The notes under the pieces were generated by a model. The model made no database searches. It was not told the origin of the DNA and saw only the letters and a list, made by a program, of their open reading frames with translations. Position numbers and translations under genes: made by a program. From the NCBI GenBank assembly GCA_022706625.1, contig JAKJCD010000010.1, positions 15,678-24,578 of the forward strand: a stretch of 8,901 nt of DNA, written 5' to 3'. Source of the stretch: Bacillota bacterium (GTDB taxonomy: Bacteria; Bacillota; Clostridia; Peptostreptococcales; Anaerovoracaceae). Shown piece after piece: positions 7,079 to 8,901 of the stretch (position 1 is the stretch's first letter; each line of letters opens with the position of its first letter).

Positions 7079-7876
7079 TCAGGGACGTATGAACATCTGA
7101 ACCCAATAGCCGGCTCCGTTGTCCCCGGACACATAACCGACTCCGATTTCGGTAAAGCTGCTGTTAAGGATATTGGCCTTATGTCCGGGTGAGTTCATCC
7201 ATCCGTTCATTACTGCCGCAGGAGTAGTATAGCCCTTTGCTATATTTTCGCCGGCGGCCGTGTATCTGATGCCGAAGGATTTCATCATATCAAAAGGTGA
7301 ACCATATGTAGGAGATGTATGGGAGAAATAGTTTTTATCACGCAGATCTGCCGCCTTTGCTTCGGCGACTTTAGAGAGCTCAGCATTGTATTTCAGTGCC
7401 GGGAGTCCCTGGGCCGCTCTTTCCTGGTTTACAAGATCCGCAACTTGGGCTTCATAGCTTCCCGCAGCTTTGTTTACAGTGGGAGCTGCTGGTTTTTGCG
7501 TTGTTTCTGAAGGAGCAGATTTCTGTGTTTCGGGCGGAGCTGCCGGTTTTTCTGAAACTGAAGGTTTCTTTGCCGGTTCAGGAACTGCGGGCTTTTGCGG
7601 AGCTGCCGGCATTGAATTGTCCGGCTTACATATTTTTATGCTCTGCATGTTTCCGTTCTTTATGCAGTCGTTTATAAGCGCCTGCATATTAATCCCGTGT
7701 TTTGAATCGAGCATATATTTAGAATACATGTTCTGAATTTGCGTTTTGTTGATTTGTAACAATCCGGCTCGCATAAAATCCTTACAGCAGGGTTTTTCCG
7801 CCCCGTAGGCCGTCGCCGGCACCATCATGGCGACTAACATAATTAAAACTGCAACGTATCTGATACTCTTTTTCAT
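7079..7876 (-). CDS. Secreted CAP-domain (SCP/PR-1, YkwD-like) protein
   Basis: A 265-residue exported protein. A signal peptide spans 1-25 or 26 (MKKSIRY, hydrophobic core, ATAYGA). The N-terminal mature region (27-86) carries four cysteines (30, 31, 71, 83). A Pro/Ala/Lys/Ser-rich linker follows (87-137), then a C-terminal CAP domain (142-265). CAP landmarks are VNQERAAQGLPAL (149-161), YFSHTSP with His186, AAGENIA with Glu210, WMNSPGHKANIL with His232, and YWVQMF near the end; these match bacterial YkwD-type proteins and include the usual His/Glu cavity residues. Biochemical function in bacteria is poorly defined; an envelope role is likely. I chose ATG at 7876 because GGAGGT sits eight bases upstream and a typical signal peptide follows at once. 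An in-frame ATG 20 codons earlier (7936) would bury the signal peptide and overlap the candidate -35 box. Confidence 0.9.
   Translation of the reverse strand: MKKSIRYVAVLIMLVAMMVPATAYGAEKPCCKDFMRAGLLQINKTQIQNMYSKYMLDSKHGINMQALINDCIKNGNMQSIKICKPDNSMPAAPQKPAVPEPAKKPSVSEKPAAPPETQKSAPSETTQKPAAPTVNKAAGSYEAQVADLVNQERAAQGLPALKYNAELSKVAEAKAADLRDKNYFSHTSPTYGSPFDMMKSFGIRYTAAGENIAKGYTTPAAVMNGWMNSPGHKANILNSSFTEIGVGYVSGDNGAGYWVQMFIRP
7482..7610 (-). repeat. Imperfect repeats encoding the Pro/Lys-rich linker of the CAP protein
   Basis: The plus-strand motif GGAGCTGCYGGTTTTT recurs near 7482 and 7536, with a shorter copy (GGAGCTGCCGGC) near 7599. On the coding strand these give repeated KPAAP-like peptides. 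Such linkers often vary in copy number between strains; variation here is not shown. Confidence 0.5.
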
Positions 7877-7884
7877 ACTATTGT

Positions 7885-7890
7885 ACCTCC
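7885..7890 (-). promoter_or_regulatory. Ribosome binding site that decides the CAP-protein start
   Basis: GGAGGT on the minus strand, eight bases before ATG at 7876. It supports the 265-residue protein over the longer open frame. Confidence 0.85.
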
Positions 7891-7930
7891 GTATCTTCGT
7901 ATCCGCGATCCATGGTAAGGACCCAACTTT

Positions 7931-7936
7931 TGTCAA
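7931..7936 (-). promoter_or_regulatory. Candidate -35 box upstream of the CAP-protein gene
   Basis: A perfect TTGACA on the minus strand, 55 bases before the chosen ATG. At 17 bases the -10 position reads ATGGAT, which is poor, so the promoter is uncertain or may need an activator or another sigma factor. An inverted repeat overlaps it (7933-7955). Confidence 0.35.
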
Positions 7937-7955
7937 ATCATTCTGTTTGATTTGA
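7933..7955. promoter_or_regulatory. Operator-like inverted repeat upstream of the CAP-protein gene
   Basis: TCAAATCA and TGATTTGA form perfect eight-base arms separated by seven bases. The arm nearest the gene overlaps four bases of the TTGACA box, a placement that would let a dimeric protein block or assist polymerase. The regulator family cannot be named from the site alone. Confidence 0.45.
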
Positions 7956-7968
7956 TAAAAATAAGTAT

Positions 7969-7997
7969 AGGGGTTCTTTTCCTCAAAAAGAACCCCT
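7969..7997 (-). terminator. Hairpin terminator after the HAD-phosphatase unit
   Basis: A perfect 12-bp stem, AGGGGTTCTTTT with AAAAGAACCCCT, around a five-base loop, about 70 bases after the phosphatase stop. On the minus strand it is followed by ATACTTATTTTTATC, a T-rich though interrupted tail. It cleanly separates this unit from the CAP gene. Confidence 0.7.
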
Positions 7998-8065
7998 CAA
8001 AATCTTCCAATTTAATACTACGTTGAACAACCGGGCAAGCATTTTAGAAAATGACCTGATTTTGT

Positions 8066-8749
8066 TTAAAGCCTGATAGCTTCGATGACCCTGTCGGTAT
8101 CGCCCAAATCAGGAAAGTAATAATCCGGATCACAGGCCAGTAGAGATTCTTCATCTGCCCAGCCGGTACCGACTGCAACACTCATGATCCCGATTTTTTT
8201 TGCGCAGAGCATATCATAGACACTATCACCTATCAGATAAATCTGATCTTTGAAAAAAACCGTATCGTACAGTTCTTCGGCTTCCAGGATGCAGGCATTT
8301 GCCGCATCCCATTTTTCACCCGGCTCATCACCGAACCCGCCAAATTTAAAATAATGACCAAGCCCTACCGAGTCCAGTTTCGTCATGGCGCCGACTCTTA
8401 TGTTGCTGGTCAGCAGAGCATTTTCGGCGCTTCCGCTCCGACGGACAGCCTCCAGGATCGTACGGACACCCGGTAAAACCCGCTTTTCTTTATTATTGTT
8501 CAGAATATCCTCTAAAACTCGTTGATAATGGAGGATAATAGCAGGTAAACGGTCTTTTGCAATCCCGTGAGATCGCATAATACTATCCAATATCATATAA
8601 TCCATACTCCCCCCGATATCGGAGCTCCCGAATGCATCTTCTATCTTGTATAATTCGAGGAAAGTGCGGTTCAGTGCCTTCCTTCCGTCGCTGCCACAGT
8701 GAATCAAGGTGCCGTCAATATCCCAGAGTATTAATTTGCTGACCGGCAT
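8066..8749 (-). CDS. HAD-superfamily hydrolase, phosphoglycolate-phosphatase-like
   Basis: A 227-residue cytoplasmic hydrolase of the haloacid dehalogenase superfamily. Motif I is WDIDGTL, with nucleophile Asp10 and acid/base Asp12; motif II is LLTSN with Thr114; a plausible motif III lysine is Lys146 (GEKWDAAN); motif IV is GDSVYD with Asp175 and Asp179 for magnesium. Residues about 17-90 form a helical C1-type cap, placing it near Gph/PpaX-like phosphatases that act on small phosphorylated metabolites. The substrate cannot be read from sequence. The ATG shares one base with the stop of the upstream gene (TGATG) and no strong Shine-Dalgarno precedes it (AAGGA is 17 bases away), so expression probably depends on coupling to that gene. 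A hairpin terminator follows. Confidence 0.85.
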   Translation of the reverse strand: MPVSKLILWDIDGTLIHCGSDGRKALNRTFLELYKIEDAFGSSDIGGSMDYMILDSIMRSHGIAKDRLPAIILHYQRVLEDILNNNKEKRVLPGVRTILEAVRRSGSAENALLTSNIRVGAMTKLDSVGLGHYFKFGGFGDEPGEKWDAANACILEAEELYDTVFFKDQIYLIGDSVYDMLCAKKIGIMSVAVGTGWADEESLLACDPDYYFPDLGDTDRVIEAIRL

Positions 8750-8901
8750 CAGTCTAAAATCTCACATCCTTCAAGGATATTGCCCAATTGATCAAGATCA
8801 GCACTTACACTGACTACGAAATCAAGCTCATGGTCCTTGGAAATATTTCGAAGCCGTTCAAAAAACTCGCCCAAATCGGGTATATGCACATCCTTGTGGC
8901 G
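8749..8901 (-). CDS. C-terminal end of an unidentified protein, cut by window edge
   Basis: An open frame enters from the window edge and gives 50 residues before TGA: RHKDVHIPDLGEFFER, LRNISKDHELDFVVSVSAD, LDQLGNILEGCEILD. No start is in the window. The single-base TGATG overlap with the HAD phosphatase gene, the lack of stops and the ordinary amino-acid composition support real coding. I do not recognise the family. The peptide looks soluble and alpha/beta (a helix at about 10-21, then a strand DFVVSVSA), which fits a cytoplasmic enzyme, but no catalytic motif is visible. Its tight coupling to the phosphatase suggests a shared pathway. Confidence 0.7.
   Translation of the reverse strand, partial: RHKDVHIPDLGEFFERLRNISKDHELDFVVSVSADLDQLGNILEGCEILD

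Noticed and set aside
7891..7910. Short direct repeat GATACG just before the CAP-protein ribosome binding site
   Set aside because: Two six-base copies nine bases apart are expected by chance and match no known element.

Overview
The window reads as chromosomal DNA of a Gram-positive, probably anaerobic Firmicute (Clostridia is my best guess). The signs are near-consensus GGAGG ribosome binding sites, a YufNOPQ/NupNOPQ-like (BMP family) ABC importer, a 20-residue lipobox signal on its binding protein, and secreted LysM and CAP proteins. I cannot place it to genus. Every gene I can support lies on the minus strand, so the window is transcribed from high to low coordinates. There is no sign of insertion sequences, phage, CRISPR arrays, tRNA or rRNA.

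In transcription order: (1) 8901-8066 holds the last 50 codons of an unidentified gene, coupled by a TGATG stop/start overlap to a HAD-superfamily phosphatase. A 12-bp perfect hairpin (7969-7997) closes this unit. (2) 7876-7079 encodes a secreted CAP (SCP/YkwD-like) protein with a Cys-containing N-terminal region and a Pro/Lys-rich linker. An operator-like inverted repeat overlaps a TTGACA box upstream, and a terminator hairpin lies downstream (6974-7007). (3) 6832-4466 encodes a 788-residue secreted protein with signal peptide, LysM, a PA-like region, an M28 zinc peptidase with a full ligand set, and a long helical C-terminus. It starts at GTG and has a well-formed promoter upstream. (4) 4347-3241 encodes a PnrA/BmpA-type lipoprotein. 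A strong hairpin (3179-3206) and a second promoter candidate separate it from (5) the double-domain ABC ATPase (2947-1412), the first permease (1415-222) and the first 74 codons of the second permease (222-1). The last three genes overlap by 4 and 1 nt, which indicates one translationally coupled unit.

The genes suggest an import module, most likely for nucleosides: a lipoprotein captures the ligand outside the membrane and hands it to a heterodimeric permease driven by a two-domain ATPase. Upstream are two envelope-directed proteins, one of which should bind peptidoglycan and cleave peptides. A functional link between the wall proteins and the importer is inference from adjacency only, since each has its own promoter or terminator signals.

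No intergenic stretch exceeds 300 bp; the largest is 2948-3240 (293 bp). I found no convincing new system. The points most worth a second look are the architecture of the LysM-M28 protein, palindromes placed just downstream of two -10 boxes, the inverted repeat over the CAP -35 box, and the hairpin that splits the transporter operon.
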